Source: Steromphala cineraria (lineage: Eukaryota > Mollusca > Gastropoda > Trochida > Trochidae). From it: a stretch of 64,000 nt of DNA. Position numbers and translations under genes: made by a program. The notes under the pieces are model-generated. The model worked only from the letters and a program-made list of their open reading frames with translations, was not told where the DNA came from and did not search any database. The stretch covers positions 69,332,471 to 69,396,470 of the forward strand of contig OU744720.1 in NCBI GenBank assembly GCA_916613615.1, given 5' to 3'. Of the stretch, positions 53,801 through 64,000 are shown piece after piece; position 1 is the stretch's first letter; each line of letters opens with the position of its first letter.

Positions 53801-56182
53801 ACAGTGGGAGCCATGGTTGAAACATTGTGTCAGGGTCGCGAGCTTGCCACTGGTGAGATTCCTGGATGTACATTTTGCAATAACAATGTTTACACAACAA
53901 ATACACCTTTTGCCAAAAGTTTAAGAGGGTCAACCTCATTTCTTCAACCCTTTTAACGTAGCTGTAAAAGTATCAGGTGAAAACTGCCTGCGATCATGTT
54001 TTGTATTAACACATTAGACCCATTTGAGATAAGGAATAGAGTTCCGTCGCTTTACCCAACATGGAATGTTTTATTGTGAACTGTTACTTATGATTATAAA
54101 ATATAGGCTTGCATTTAGTGAAATTTATTTTGGTTTCGTGTAATCGTAAAACACAAACTCAGTTCACACTTTTGAAAATACAATTAAATTGACAAGAAGA
54201 AAAGTAATGCTTTAGAAGAAGATTCTTTGAACACCTTTAAAACATGGATGATGTTAACATAATATTGTCATGTTTGTGATCACAATATCTCCATAGTACA
54301 GTTTCTTGTTATTTTCGTTTCGAGTCACTTGCGAGATTCAATCAAACTTTGACTATGTGTTCATGGAATTAAATTAAATCAATTGTAGGATGTACTGCTT
54401 ATACCCGGAACTCGCAGATGGAGGGAGCGTATCCGTCAGCAAATCACAAAGGTTGCATCGCACAGAACGAGGGCACAACTGTAGGTCAGTGATATTCATC
54501 ATAAATGCTGAGCTGCTTTACAAAAGTATTTTGCCAACTTGTAATTTGGTGTCCTTTTAAGTTTAACTTAACTCCTTAATCCATAATCCTCGATTTTTTT
54601 TAGCAGAATACGGCCAATCATAGTCCTAATACTAAGACACACTTACAAAGAATTTATGAAACAGGGGTCATAAATGCAAAAAGTCATGTTATTTTGTTTT
54701 ATTACATTGTCATTTCAAACAATATTCATAAAGAATAAACTTTCTATTTAAGTCCTATTAGAAGCCTCGTCATTTAACAATTAAAAGAAAAGGTCAGCTA
54801 CCCGGCTTGGGATTGACAGAAGTATCATTTTACCAATGATAAATATATTCTATCCAATACATTGTATCAATAGATAGTTTCGATTCATTTTGATTCATAT
54901 TAAATGATGTTTGTATTTCTTCTTACGGATCACTAAAATGCTTTGTATTCCTGTATAAAGCAAGTACAAGTGTCGCATTACAAGGTAATATTTATCGTTT
55001 TGAGCACATTTATAACAGTATGCATGCATGTATGTGTGTATGTATTACTGTAAAGAATATCATCATAGTCTAACAAAATGCTTTGAATTGTTGGAAATAC
55101 AAAAACAACACCCCAAAAACATACAATACTTTCAGGCGTGTCGTCTTATGCTGCGTGTTGTGCTGCTCCCCAGCTAGTATGTAAACCAAACCTCGCTAAA
55201 CCAAGCGGGCTTCTAAAGGGAGCTAAATCAACAGCCACGTGCGACTCTGGCTACGTCATGACGGGATGCAGCGTCAAGGCAGACTATGGACATTCTGCAG
55301 GCGCTTACATAGAAGGTTTGTACTGCTTTGTTACTGTCATGTTAATACAATATAACAGAAAATAAAGCGACACAGAAATTAACAAAACATTTTAAAATCT
55401 GTTAAAAATATATTTAAAAAATCTGTAAAAAGAACAACAATATTTCCATGATTGCAACTTCTTTATTGTGAAAATCACTACGTTTTGTTGCGTAAATCTT
55501 CATCAAGTTTGATTTGGGAATATGTAACGGTCCAAAGCAGGGTTGAAATCCCTTGCTCCCCCCCGAACGTCGGCGGTCCCTTGACTGCCCGGTTTGCTGA
55601 AATCAATTTAATAATTTGCTGATTGATGCTTAACTGCAGTTGAGATCTCTCCCAATTTCTGTCAAACTGATGACACTGCCGTGGCTTTTGTGCTAAAGTC
55701 TTGGCATTTCTTTTGTCTTCCGTTCGATCCTGCCTGTCATACTTCATCTTATTACGTCTAACAAGTAACAGAAATCCCAAGTTTTCTCCTTTTGTTTTAA
55801 TGTATCTGCAGTTTCCAAATATTGAAAAATATTAGCTCCAATTAAGCCATTTCAAAAGTGATAAATCTTTTGCCGATTAGTTTAGTATGATATAAAACAA
55901 ATGATTAATCAAAATATTGGTAAAAAACAATCGATATGAAATAGATGCAATAACGATAAATACTTAATGGCACATATATCAAACAATGAGTTTATGATAA
56001 GTTTTGACAAAATGGGTAACCCTGCAGTACTTATCTGGTTGATTTAATTGTATATGATTATCTCGACAGGTAACAACTGCAATGCACTGAATGGACAAGA
56101 TAAGTTCAAGGGAGAAGAGGGAGTTGTGGCTGTGGCTGTATGCTGTAAAATTGATCCAAATGCAGTATCTGTTGTTGGTTGA
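38715..56182 (+). CDS. Copy B: second CBM4/9-GH10-PCSK9-type gene, frameshifted in exon 12
   Basis: Exons: 38715-38890, 39922-40073, 41359-41454, 41953-42109, 42512-42557, 43297-43452, 44077-44132, 44657-44794, 46224-46395, 47990-48100, 49961-50176, 52065-52280, 52641-52867, 53431-53521, 53724-53852, 54389-54484, 55136-55315, 56070-56182. All have the same length as in copy A except exon 12, 216 instead of 217 nt. One base is missing near 52216-52218, after codon 542. Reading on gives 13 altered residues and TGA at 52254-52256, for a 555-residue product: signal peptide, CBM and complete GH10 with both catalytic glutamates (E335, E437), but a broken beta module and no cysteine-rich domain. Exons 13-18 remain open and almost unchanged. 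Either a recent inactivating or truncating mutation, or a sequence error. Skipping exon 12 would not restore the frame. Confidence 0.85.
39436..39843 (-). mobile_element. Poly(T)-headed insertion in intron 1 of copy B
   Basis: Copy A reads 'attacggtattatgttaattt' without interruption. Copy B reads 'attacGGTAT', then a T-rich run (39440-39480), then about 360 bp, then 'GGTATaatgttaattt'. The 5-bp flanking repeat and a minus-strand A-rich tail suggest retroposition (inference). Contains three 22-bp units of 'gtttgatatggacaacttga' type (39551-39616). Confidence 0.55.
39551..39616. repeat. 22-bp tandem repeat, three units
   Basis: The unit gtttgatatggacaacttga plus ta is repeated exactly at 39551, 39573 and 39595. 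Found only in copy B intron 1. Confidence 0.85.
39922..40073 (+). CDS. Copy B exon 2
   Basis: CBM core, 152 nt, ending in the same split codon as copy A. Differs by M97S. Confidence 0.9.
40699..41095 (+). repeat. 'ggcctgtaagg ... gagctacagagcca' repeat in intron 2 of copy B
   Basis: Runs from 'tagcttatcacgcctgtagg' to 'tgatgagctacagagccaac', with one internal unit ('ccacgccctacaaaactatt', 'ttttccagaagcataag'). A shortened counterpart lies in copy A intron 2. Confidence 0.6.
41359..41454 (+). CDS. Copy B exon 3
   Basis: CBM strands. Differs by D116N, Q119R and G128S, a relatively high density of changes for a 32-residue exon, possibly in the binding face. Confidence 0.9.
41953..42109 (+). 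CDS. Copy B exon 4
   Basis: CBM end and GH10 start. Differs by S156G and A173T. Donor ca|gtgagt. Confidence 0.9.
42512..42557 (+). CDS. Copy B exon 5
   Basis: 46-nt micro-exon as in copy A, differing by I208V. Confidence 0.85.
43297..43452 (+). CDS. Copy B exon 6
   Basis: GH10 N-terminal strands. The AGSFKW motif is the same as in copy A. Differences are V223I, M228I, N231D and Y256F, all mild. Confidence 0.9.
44077..44132 (+). CDS. Copy B exon 7
   Basis: GH10 helix exon, 56 nt, differing by G278A. Confidence 0.9.
44657..44794 (+). CDS. Copy B exon 8
   Basis: RGHNMFW strand intact. Differs by N295H. Confidence 0.9.
46224..46395 (+). CDS. Copy B exon 9
   Basis: Acid/base exon with E335. 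Protein identical to copy A, with only silent changes. The next intron holds a 1.17-kb inserted element that starts 17 bp after the exon. Confidence 0.92.
46412..47577 (+). mobile_element. Helentron-derived/pearl-like element 1, intron 9 of copy B
   Basis: 1166 bp, starting TATCCCCCGCC with a GC-rich hairpin, followed by 'cgtccgt' iterations, then six tandem units of exactly 151 bp (phase points 46511, 46662, 46813, 46964, 47115, 47266, 47417) and a right end 'ggcgggggatcttgtcac...acttgt'. Copy A has an empty site at 27965/27966. The sequence fits insertion between two Ts without target duplication, as known for Helentrons. A TTGTT duplication is an alternative reading. No open frame of value. 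Confidence 0.75.
46511..47416 (+). repeat. Six 151-bp tandem units
   Basis: Each unit runs 'gcgcgatatctaatgaaccg', 'cttcaaacttggtaccagtc', 'gcagacctgaaaagtttt', 'gtgaccttgacctcattttc', 'gagactttgaccagttttg'. No length variation among the six. A partial seventh follows. Confidence 0.9.
47990..48100 (+). CDS. Copy B exon 10
   Basis: QSH strand intact (Q405, H407). Differs by N387Q and D410H. Confidence 0.92.
48687..49884. mobile_element. TIR element in intron 10 of copy B (Tc1/mariner-like, non-autonomous)
   Basis: Ends TAAACTGACGTCCAAAAGAAA and its exact 21-bp reverse complement, with TA at both outer edges. About 1.2 kb apart. Copy A intron 10 is about 1.3 kb shorter and lacks it. The interior has no transposase I can read. 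TA-flanked short TIRs suggest the Tc1/mariner superfamily (inference). Confidence 0.7.
49961..50176 (+). CDS. Copy B exon 11
   Basis: Nucleophile E437 is kept, but ITEMD becomes ITEMN (D439N). Other changes: T428K, A429T, Y456F, I486V, F489Y and F491Y. A 1.38-kb tandem-repeat element starts 19 bp after the exon. Confidence 0.92.
50195..51569 (+). mobile_element. Helentron-derived/pearl-like element 2, intron 11 of copy B
   Basis: Starts TATACCCCCGC with a hairpin (tacccccgc / gcgggggta), then a (tccg)n run, then about seven tandem units. Phase points 50292, 50462, 50632, 50802 and 50972 are exactly 170 bp apart, and later units diverge. Right end 'gagcgggggtatgtgagctt' and ACTTGT. Copy A has the empty site 'gat|tatgagatc' at 29173/29174. 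The start and end bases match element 1. Confidence 0.8.
50292..51460 (+). repeat. 170-bp tandem units, about seven
   Basis: Unit motifs: 'tttgtgcggagcatatctcc', 'aaaactatgcatgctagctt', 'tgtcaaccatgatcc', 'gttgtgccttttgagggt'. Divergence rises toward the right end, as expected if new units arise near the left. Confidence 0.85.
52065..52280 (+). CDS. Copy B exon 12, with 1-bp deletion and premature stop
   Basis: It follows copy A to GVPI (residue 542). Copy A then has atc-atg-tat-caa, while B has atc-ctg-atc-agg, one base short. The new frame ends at TGA 52254-52256. The acceptor and donor (cta|gtaggt) are unchanged, so the exon should still be spliced, and the mRNA could be a target of nonsense-mediated decay (inference). 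Confidence 0.88.
52641..52867 (+). CDS. Copy B exon 13 (out of frame with the upstream exons)
   Basis: Equivalent to residues 565-640 of copy A with T588N, H591N and A602T. Cysteines C606, C626 and C635 are kept. Unreachable in frame because of the exon 12 deletion. Confidence 0.85.
53431..53521 (+). CDS. Copy B exon 14 (downstream of frameshift)
   Basis: Same protein as copy A exon 14. Only silent base changes. Confidence 0.85.
53724..53852 (+). CDS. Copy B exon 15 (downstream of frameshift)
   Basis: K682R is the only change. All four cysteines are kept. Confidence 0.85.
54389..54484 (+). CDS. Copy B exon 16 (downstream of frameshift)
   Basis: N719T and W720R (AYNWNSQ to AYTRNSQ). Loss of the tryptophan is the least conservative change seen in this domain. 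Both cysteines are kept. Confidence 0.85.
   Translation, partial: DVLLIPGTRRWRERIRQQITKVASHRTRAQL
55136..55315 (+). CDS. Copy B exon 17 (downstream of frameshift)
   Basis: T763P and E782D. All five cysteines are kept. Confidence 0.85.
56070..56182 (+). CDS. Copy B exon 18 (downstream of frameshift)
   Basis: Protein identical to copy A. Original stop TGA at 56180-56182 is preserved. Confidence 0.85.
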
Positions 56183-58095
56183 GATGTCTAGTATTCCATT
56201 GTTTTCATAAAATGGGTTTCAGCTTTGTTCAAGTTTGTTTTAATCAATAACAATCATGAATGCGTTTAAAGAATGCTTTCTTTCACAGCGATGAGTGACA
56301 ATTTTCATCAACAACAAACAATTAGTTAGATTTATATCTTAAATAATGATAATATGCATTCATGCAAAACCGATATATCAACACCAGAGGTCACATGGTT
56401 TCTTAGTACAAAATGAGGAAGCTGATTACTTTGGATAATTTGGGAATGATTGAGATAAAGTAATTTCTTGAACATGTTTTATCATGTTTTATTATGATGA
56501 GACACATAAGTATGAACGTTAAAGTTAACGTCCTCACGATCAGGTTTGTAATGTCAGTCTCATTGAATTGAGAACTTACAATTCCCTCGAATCTTGCAAC
56601 TGCGACATGTCTGATCTGAAAGCTCCTTGATGGGGTCCTTAACAGCGGGGCTGGTGAACATAACGCACGATTCGATATGTTAGGGGTTAACTGATAGCAT
56701 CTGAAGATCATACAACGGTACTCAGATCAAGAACGCTACGACTTAAGACTTCAGATTCGACCTGGAAAGCGTTTTAAATGATGACACCCTAGAACGCCCA
56801 ATTAAAGAGCTTACCATATTGGTTATTTCCTAGTCTGAGGTTTGCCTATGAAGGAGGGGTTCTGCTACGAATCCCAACTTCGTCTGCAAAGCATTACGTC
56901 ACGCCAGTCACAGTTACTGGGTTAATCTACCTATGTAAATTGACACCCGACATCAATAGAAAACAAGGAACCTCAAGGAATTTTCTGATGGGATGAACAA
57001 ATGAAACACTAGGGTAAAATGAATACTGTCTTCATATATACGAGTTTACCATTACTATCAATTAAGATTCAAGAATACACCAAAATCATATGACAATATG
57101 TAATATCAATTATGATCATGTGCCTTCTTTTAAATTGCACATAAGATGAAAATAGATCGTGCTAAGCTTGATGAATTCTGATTTATTGGATCAAGAGATT
57201 ATACGGATAAGCAATGTACTCTCTGACATTGATCAATGATCAAATTCTTACCCATCTATTCTCAGGCGTACGATACGTAATTGTGGACGTCTGTAATCTA
57301 TCAAAATTCAATTTAAGGGGACACTGCTAATATAACAAAATATAGCTTCTTGAATTCAAATCTGGTTCTATACATTAAAAGAAAATCCATTTTGTATGAT
57401 GAAGAAAGATAATCTGTGTCTGATTTTTGCCTCAACTGGCATCAGGACAAAATATATGTGAAATGTATTTAACAAGGGCCATAGATCAACACCAAACTGC
57501 AGATAATTAGCGTACGTATGGAATTCATCAACTGGGAAAAAATCAAACAAGACCTTGGATTATTTTTTGGGGTTTCTATTTTAATTATAGGCCAAAATTA
57601 CTACAAGAAATAAAAATGTATTTTGTTTAAAAAGTTGAAATGATAAATGCACATACTGGCATTGAAGATGAATCTTCTTTTCAGATGAAAGCATCCTTTT
57701 CAGGTAATATATGGGAATCGATTTTGAAAATTCTAATTAGTTCGTTCTTTTGGCATGATTACTTTTAAAAGGCCATGACTGATTGTTTTTGGAGAGTTTG
57801 TTTTAAATCAAGGTAGATGAATAGAATCATCACTTCCACAGCAGAATAATGAATGTAGATCATCCCTGCACTTAACTATACATCAATGTTAGTTCAAATT
57901 ATGCTGTCAGTTGAAACATGAAAGTGGCAAACATTTAAAGTTCCATTATAAAGATAATGAAGCATTAAACTAGATTTATATGCACTGGATAATTGTAAAT
58001 AGAAAATCACGTACATCTATATAACAACTGCAAAACAAAAACATAAATCAAAGAGTGGCAAATGACTAATTTGTAGAACGTTCATTAAAATGCAA
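56183..58095 (+). other. 3' flank of copy B
   Basis: Collinear with the 3' flank of copy A (36379-38265), both ending after 'gcaaatgac...acgttcatta'. No gene is called. Contains the probable 3' UTR. Confidence 0.6.
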
Positions 58096-58789
58096 AAAAT
58101 AGTCTTCGTTAAGAATAACATATCTTTAAAAGGGCTGTCATCCCACATTTTATAACCACCATTTTGCCACAAGAACCATTTTCATGGGTGGTAGATCCTG
58201 TGTCATTGTTTATTTTTTTGCAACAAAATTCGGTTGAGACGATACCATGGCAAGTCATGAGAACGGATATCAATCGATTGAACATCTCTGGTCAACATTC
58301 ATCATTCTTGAATCGGATTCAAAGCTCCAAATTAGATTGGAAACAAAAACAGTGTAGTAATACACCTTTTCTTGACAAAAAGCAAATCCCTGTGATTTGA
58401 TCATAGAAGCATATACCGTGTCATGTAAATATTCTCGGCAAACAGGATTAGGTTGAACATGATGCATGGTCCATAAACATGACTACAGAAGGCCCATATT
58501 GGACCTAAAGAAAAAGTTAACCGAAATAAGGTTTTTGATAGTCGCATTTAATCTTCTTGAACGAACATCTCCGATTTTGTTAATTTGTAATTTGGATCTT
58601 TGTATTCAGCTTTCTCGTACACATTTTATCAACTGTGTTTGGCCTAATTACAAGTAAAAAGCAAATACTACAGAAGTCGGTGTCAAGGAATGTGAATCCT
58701 GAAAGCTGTAAGTATAAGACACGTTCATTCAAAATTGTGATTTTCATATCAAACATTCAGAATCAAGAAGACACATAAAACCACAGTAC
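58096..58789. other. Intergenic, nothing recognised
   Basis: Unique-looking sequence. The short frames at 58164-58657 have no recognisable domain. Confidence 0.4.
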
Positions 58790-59960
58790 AATATCAATCA
58801 TGAATAATTTTATAAATTGCAAATTTGATGAGCGAAATCACACTGTACTTCCGACTACTTCGGGTTAGAGCAATAAAATATGATAGGTTAAGAAATGCAC
58901 TGTGCAACACTAAACATGAAATCCTGATGATCAAATTCTTATATATTATTCATTGGCGTACGTTAGTAATTGTGGACATCTGTTACATGTATCTATCAAA
59001 ATTTCCATTGAAGGAGACAACGTGAAAAGAAATAAAAATATGTTTACGTCATAAATGCAAATCTCTTTCTATACAATATAATAAAATCCAACTTGTATGA
59101 TGTCGATAATCTAATTATTTTGCAGATGTTAGAAAGAAGAAAAACTTCAGTTTGACGGATTGATAAGATTATATGTAATGCAAGATAAGTCTTCTCTAAA
59201 TTGATATTGACTATTATTCTCATTAAGAAATAATTTAGCTTTGAATAAGAATAAAACAACATATGAGGACATAAAGCAGTTAATAAAAATATATCAGATA
59301 GTTGTCCAGCGTTAAACATAATCAAAGCAGTACATTTTCAAATCAAAACATTTGTTTTTTAAACTTCGTCAAATGCAATTAGTACTAACATGAGAAGAAA
59401 CAATCAAATGATACCTTATAACTGGAGTGAAAACCAAGTGTGATTAAGATTTTCGATTTCAATTTCATTATTATATATATTTTGGTCTATGATTTATCGT
59501 TCATTGATCGTTCTCAGTGCGGCATCGTGAATCTAAGAATATATGTGAATGCATTTCATCGCAGAAGATGAATTATAAAGCATATAAACGAGAAAAGTGC
59601 AGATAATAAGCCTTCGTTTGTAATATGTTTCTGTATTAATCATCTGCAGAGAATGTGAAACACGTCTGTTTTTATGAAGTTGAAAATATTAAAATGCACC
59701 GTCGTTGAAGTTGAATCTTGTGTTCAGATGCAATAACATTTGAATGTAATTTACAGGCATCGATTTTTAAATGTTGAATTATCAAAAATGCTTAGGACTT
59801 GTTTAATGCTAAGGCCGTGATTGTTTTTTTTTAAAGAGAACGTTTGCAATTCCACATATATAAAGAGTGAGCCTCCTTCAACACTCGAATAATGAATGTA
59901 AATTATTTTTGCACCAAAGCATAAATCAATGTTTGTTTGCTGTCAGTTGTGTTATTATTT
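58790..59960 (+). other. Third, gene-less copy of the 3' flank
   Basis: Collinear with 57100-57910 and 37240-38035. Shared points: 'gatcaaattctta', 'ggcgtacg...taattgtggac', 'ctatcaaaattt', 'cttgtatgatg', 'gttgaagttgaatctt...ttcagatg', 'ataatgaatgta' and 'catcaatgtttgtt...gctgtcagttg'. More diverged than A is from B. No exon of the gene is found before it. Confidence 0.6.
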
Positions 59961-59961
59961 T

Positions 59962-60285
59962 TGTCCCTGATATAAAGTTAAACAATAAATAGTAAGCAGT
60001 AGCTTCATAATATGAAGCAGAAAATAACACGAACCAGTTTGAAACAATCAGTTTCCTCAATTATTCTTGTCCCTGATATAAATGGTGAAGTTTAACAATA
60101 AATAGTTCGAAGTAGCTGCATAACATAAAGCAGAAAATAACACGACTTAGTTTGAAACAATCAGTTTCCTCAATTATTCTTGTCCCTGATATAAATGGTT
60201 AAGTTAAACAATAAATAGCTAGCAGTAGCTGCAAAACATGAAGCAGAAAGTAACACGAACCAGTTTGAAACAATCATCAATTGAA
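59962..60285 (+). repeat. Three ~106-113-bp tandem units
   Basis: 'tgtccctgatataaa' recurs at 59962, 60068 and 60181, each followed by 'caataaatag', 'agtagct', 'gcagaaa' and 'agtttgaaacaatca'. Non-coding minisatellite. Confidence 0.85.
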
Positions 60286-63200
60286 AACGACAGTTGATTA
60301 TTGCCTGTAATGGTTACTTCAATGAATGAAAAATGTCATGAAAAGGGAAACTAATTCGTAGAAGGAATTACAAGTGCACACATATCAAGTTGAATTGTAT
60401 CAAGAAAATATTTCTTTATTTGTACAACTAATTTGAAATTGCTCAAATAAACTGCATCGATGTAGCGCACGTTTATACATAATGCCAGTCAGCTTATGAT
60501 TTGATACCTCGATTATCTTTTGATTTTCACATATTTCTGCAAAGCACTTCATATCAGGTTCTACACATGATTTCGATTTCGAATCTATTTTTTCTATTCC
60601 ATTCATATGACAAGTTACAAGTATATTTAGATGTATGTACTCTATGTACAAAGAATAAGATATCTGAACATTTATTTATGTTTATAATATGTATGACTTT
60701 CCAATGTTTTGTAGTACTATAAAAGTTTATATGGGTTTACAATGAATCAGTGAGTTAGTGAGTGAGTTGGGGTGCAACGTGTTGTCAGCATTTTTCAGCT
60801 ATTTAAGACGTGGATGGTTTCCTTCCGAAAGAGATTAGACAGATCAGAGGGTAAGAATATCAACAGGATGAGGGAACAGACGGGGAAAATGACACAGTGA
60901 GAGAAATGGTAAAAAGAAAAACAGGCATCTAACGAACGAAGCTAGCCGCCTTTAAAGTGGATAACAATAATGAGATAGATCTATTTCACAAAATGATTGG
61001 ATGCATGCAATTTCGTTAATATATAATTTCATATTTGTCTCTGAGAAAACAAAACGAAAACAAAATCAAGGACATTGGAAGAAACCTAGTAGGATATGTA
61101 ATTCTAAGCACCCAATCTTCTCCTAAACACGAAATGATACCAGACATCTGGATTGATAGATACGTGAAATAACTCAACATTATGATAAGTCGGAGTGAAA
61201 TAACAACACTGCAAAACAATTTGGTGTGTATATAAATGCCTGCTATTCAAACAAGATAAACAATCTTTCCATAGGGTGAAATAGGATGTGTTCACCTTAA
61301 TCATATAACATAATGTGAAATGTGTGTCATTGTAATTGTTTATTTGTTAAGAGTTGATCCAATTGATCTAACCCAAACTTTCGTTAAGCTATGTCTTACA
61401 GTCTTTGAGTTTGAGTCCTTAAACGACATTCTAAGTTACGTTTCCATGGAGAAAGCCAAAATTAGCAATTCCCTATTCTTCATATTATTTTTAATACAAA
61501 TTCTAACTTACTTTAAGCTAGGTCGTACAGTTTTTTGGGTCTGCTCTGGAAACTGTATCGGGACAGACGAATAGACGAACTGTATCAGAATAGTTTACAT
61601 GTGATTAAGATGTGATTAGAATTAATTCAATGCTGTTTTAAATCGTTTCTGACACTAAACAAAGTGTGCATTTTCTGCACAGCTACGGCTGCTTATTTTA
61701 GAATTGGAAACATTCTGATTTATGAAATGAATGTAGGTCATAAGAATAACGAAATAGATGAAGAGATTGATTTGTTGTCAAGGTCATTTAACTTTCTTCT
61801 GTATTGCTGATATATTTTGAACGCGACTCAAGAACGAATGATTAATTTGCTGAGGACATCTCACTGAGATCTCGTTGTCCATGGCAACCATTCATAAAAG
61901 TGTCCTGTTCATCATCGATATCAGGAACTTTTAGGCTAAAAAGTCCTGTCATCTGATGCAAGGACACTTTTGTAAACCTTTCCTACACAAGGTTTAAAAC
62001 AATTCATCAACAACATAGACATAGAAGTGAATTAAAAGTATCAATAATCAAATAAAACAAGCTGGAACAATATAATACTTACACGTTTTACTTGAATCAA
62101 AATCTTTAAATCACCTAATAACACTGTAAACTTCAATTTGCAATAGAAATAACAAAACCAAGAAATAAATGTTGCGCCACAACTTTTGTTATGCTAAGAT
62201 AATAAGTTTAGAAATATCCAAAATAATGAAATAATGATTCGTAATTAATTTGTTTCATAGATAAGCTATATCATTTTAGCTAAACTTGTTAATGTAATGA
62301 TTTAAGTATCTTTTAATGGGAAATCAAAGGGTATCGTTTCTTAAGTAGAAACCACTGTCAAAATTCAACTCTCCATGAGGACTCTAATAACGCGTCTTCT
62401 ACCTTCAAATTCAAAACCGAAATGGACAACCTGTGAAACTTTGTCTTGAAGCAGGCTCATATTCAGTGCACGAAGTTTGCAAGCCCAAAACAATTACTTC
62501 GTGCCTTGAGCTTTTACACACATGAAGCACGTGCTCATACACACTTTATGGCACTACACGTCATTCATAATCCAGAGAAGTAATTCGTACATGTAGTAAT
62601 TTGGTAATGCTCATACTGGCTTACATACGCATCTTAAGGGATTATGCGCTTTTTTTTCGTGTCCCTTACTTTTCTCTCGTTGTCATTAAATAAACAACGG
62701 TTCCAAATGTATGAACATTTATCAAATGCAGAGGTTGACAAAGAAGACGAAAACAAACATTACGTCATCAGGCATAGCACCTATACTACAACCATTGCTA
62801 AATATTTCCTTCAGAAGAATACAATTCTTTTTTCATTTCGCTCCAAATGACAACGAATATAGTAATTATACCACCTTCTGATAAATACCTTACATAAAAC
62901 ATCATCTTCAGCCATCTCCTGGTCAGAACAGAAGAACCCGATTTATCATTTATCAATATATTGAAGGATCCAGAGCCCTGTCGGATTGGAAATATTGATG
63001 ATTTATACTAATTCGATTATGTTATGATAATGATTAGTGTTATGAATATTTTGGACAGACACCCCGGAATCCTATAAATGTTTGCTTGAAGACATACATG
63101 TAGCACGATAGGCTAGGAGGTATTTTCTCATTGAAACTAATTATACAGTGTCAATAACTTTTGGTTATTTAGTATTCCATCACTTAGTATACATGTATAC

Positions 63201-63672
63201 CGCAACGATTGCCATTTGATGGATTGTTTCAGCAACTCTTCTGATTAACACGTTACAAAGGACTTATGTCATTAAGCAATGTCCTGGTAATGATACTCAT
63301 CTAAGAACGAAGAGGACCTGTTTGATCATTCGATGTTATAGTTTGATCTTTTGATTGATTTTCAAAAGATTGAAATATGATTTCGTTTGATATCGTTTGA
63401 AATTAACTTTACCATTAAACTAAGAAGAATGCATTTTAAAAATGTATAATTAAGGATTTGCAAGCTTTTGAAAGAGAGAAGATTAGCCCTGAAGGGTTTG
63501 GATATTGTTCTAAGTAGTTTCATTACAAGATTCGTAATCATGCCATCAAATCTTCACAATACTATTCCCGACTATACCAGTCTATATTAAATATTGACGA
63601 TATTTGTGACCAAAATGAATTGATATTGTTGACGTTCTACTAGCCATCTTGTATTGTACTTAGTTGATTTCG
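60286..63672. other. Intergenic, no gene recognised
   Basis: AT-rich, only short frames without domains. One nested stem-loop at 61896-61971. Confidence 0.4.
61896..61971. repeat. Nested stem-loop
   Basis: Outer stem AAAAGTGTCC / GGACACTTTT, inner stem 'caggaactttt' / 'aaaagtcctg'. Function unknown. Confidence 0.5.
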
Positions 63673-64000
63673 TTAAAGGGGTAGTAGCACGTTTAGGGGG
63701 AGTATAAGGTGATGGCAGAAAAAATCTAAACAAATGGTTCCAATTGAAAGACGATGTATTTAAACTAAATGAAGCAATAATAAATCAAATATATAATGTA
63801 AAGTTAAGCCATGCGATTCCTTTTACAAACAAAACATGAATAAAAGGTGTTAACACAAAACTGGCCATCAGTGGAATTTATGTGAATCTTTATATTTTGT
63901 TTTCTGACTATGGACGATTGGTTTGTGTAATGAGACTTTTGAGACTATCAAACTAATATATTTATCATTTACGTACAATTATCAGTGAAACATTTAGAAT
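63673..64000 (-). mobile_element. piggyBac-like MITE, copy 4, running off the window
   Basis: TTAA at 63673-63676, then AGGGGTAGTAGCACGTTT. The interior matches 4985-5339 in reverse orientation ('cctatacgcccccta' to 'gtgtgaacacct'). The right end lies beyond 64000. Confidence 0.7.

Noticed and set aside
52065..56182. Rescue of copy B by skipping exon 12
   Set aside because: Exon 11 ends in phase 0 and exon 13 needs one preceding base, so skipping also breaks the frame.
58790..59960. Possible third gene copy
   Set aside because: Only the 3' flank matches. None of the exon motifs (RGHNMFW, WDVNNE, ITEMD, AVCC) occur nearby.

Overview
The window is eukaryotic nuclear DNA. It is AT-rich, its genes have many short exons with GT-AG introns, and it is full of small mobile elements. 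The proteins and repeat families point to a lophotrochozoan animal, most likely a mollusc. That assignment is inference: it rests on animal GH10 glycosidases, a PCSK9-type cysteine-rich domain, and tandem-repeat elements of the kind known as pearl or Helentron-derived elements in bivalves.

Positions 1-19.9 kb hold no gene I can support. This stretch is a mosaic of miniature elements: a TTAA-flanked piggyBac-like MITE, a 9-bp-TSD MULE-like MITE, a MITE with GAGGCAG-type inverted ends, a hairpin-plus-tandem-repeat element rich in AGGTCA half-sites, and a decayed Tc1/mariner transposase on the minus strand.

Positions 19.9-58.1 kb hold two head-to-tail copies of one 18-exon gene on the plus strand, with start codons 18,325 bp apart. 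Copy A (ATG 20390, stop 36378) assembles into an intact 842-residue protein: signal peptide, CBM4/9-like carbohydrate-binding domain, GH10 (endo-beta-1,4-xylanase family) catalytic domain with both catalytic glutamates, a small beta module like the C-terminal extension of plant GH10 enzymes, and three six-cysteine modules matching the C-terminal (CHRD/V) domain of PCSK9. No subtilisin domain is present. The likely product is a secreted polysaccharide-degrading or polysaccharide-binding enzyme joined to a receptor-type or matrix-type cysteine-rich domain.

Copy B (ATG 38715) keeps all 18 exons at matching lengths except exon 12, which is one base shorter. The frameshift ends the protein at residue 555 (TGA at 52254), after GH10 but before the cysteine-rich domain. 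The six downstream exons are still open and nearly identical to copy A.

The introns record insertions made after the duplication. Copy B gained two hairpin/tandem-repeat elements (introns 9 and 11, empty sites preserved in A), a poly(T)-headed insertion (intron 1) and a TIR element (intron 10). Copy A gained elements in introns 8, 15 and 17. Beyond copy B, 58.8-60.0 kb is a third, gene-less relic of the 3' flank, so the array was once longer. The rest, to 64 kb, is AT-rich sequence with no recognised gene.
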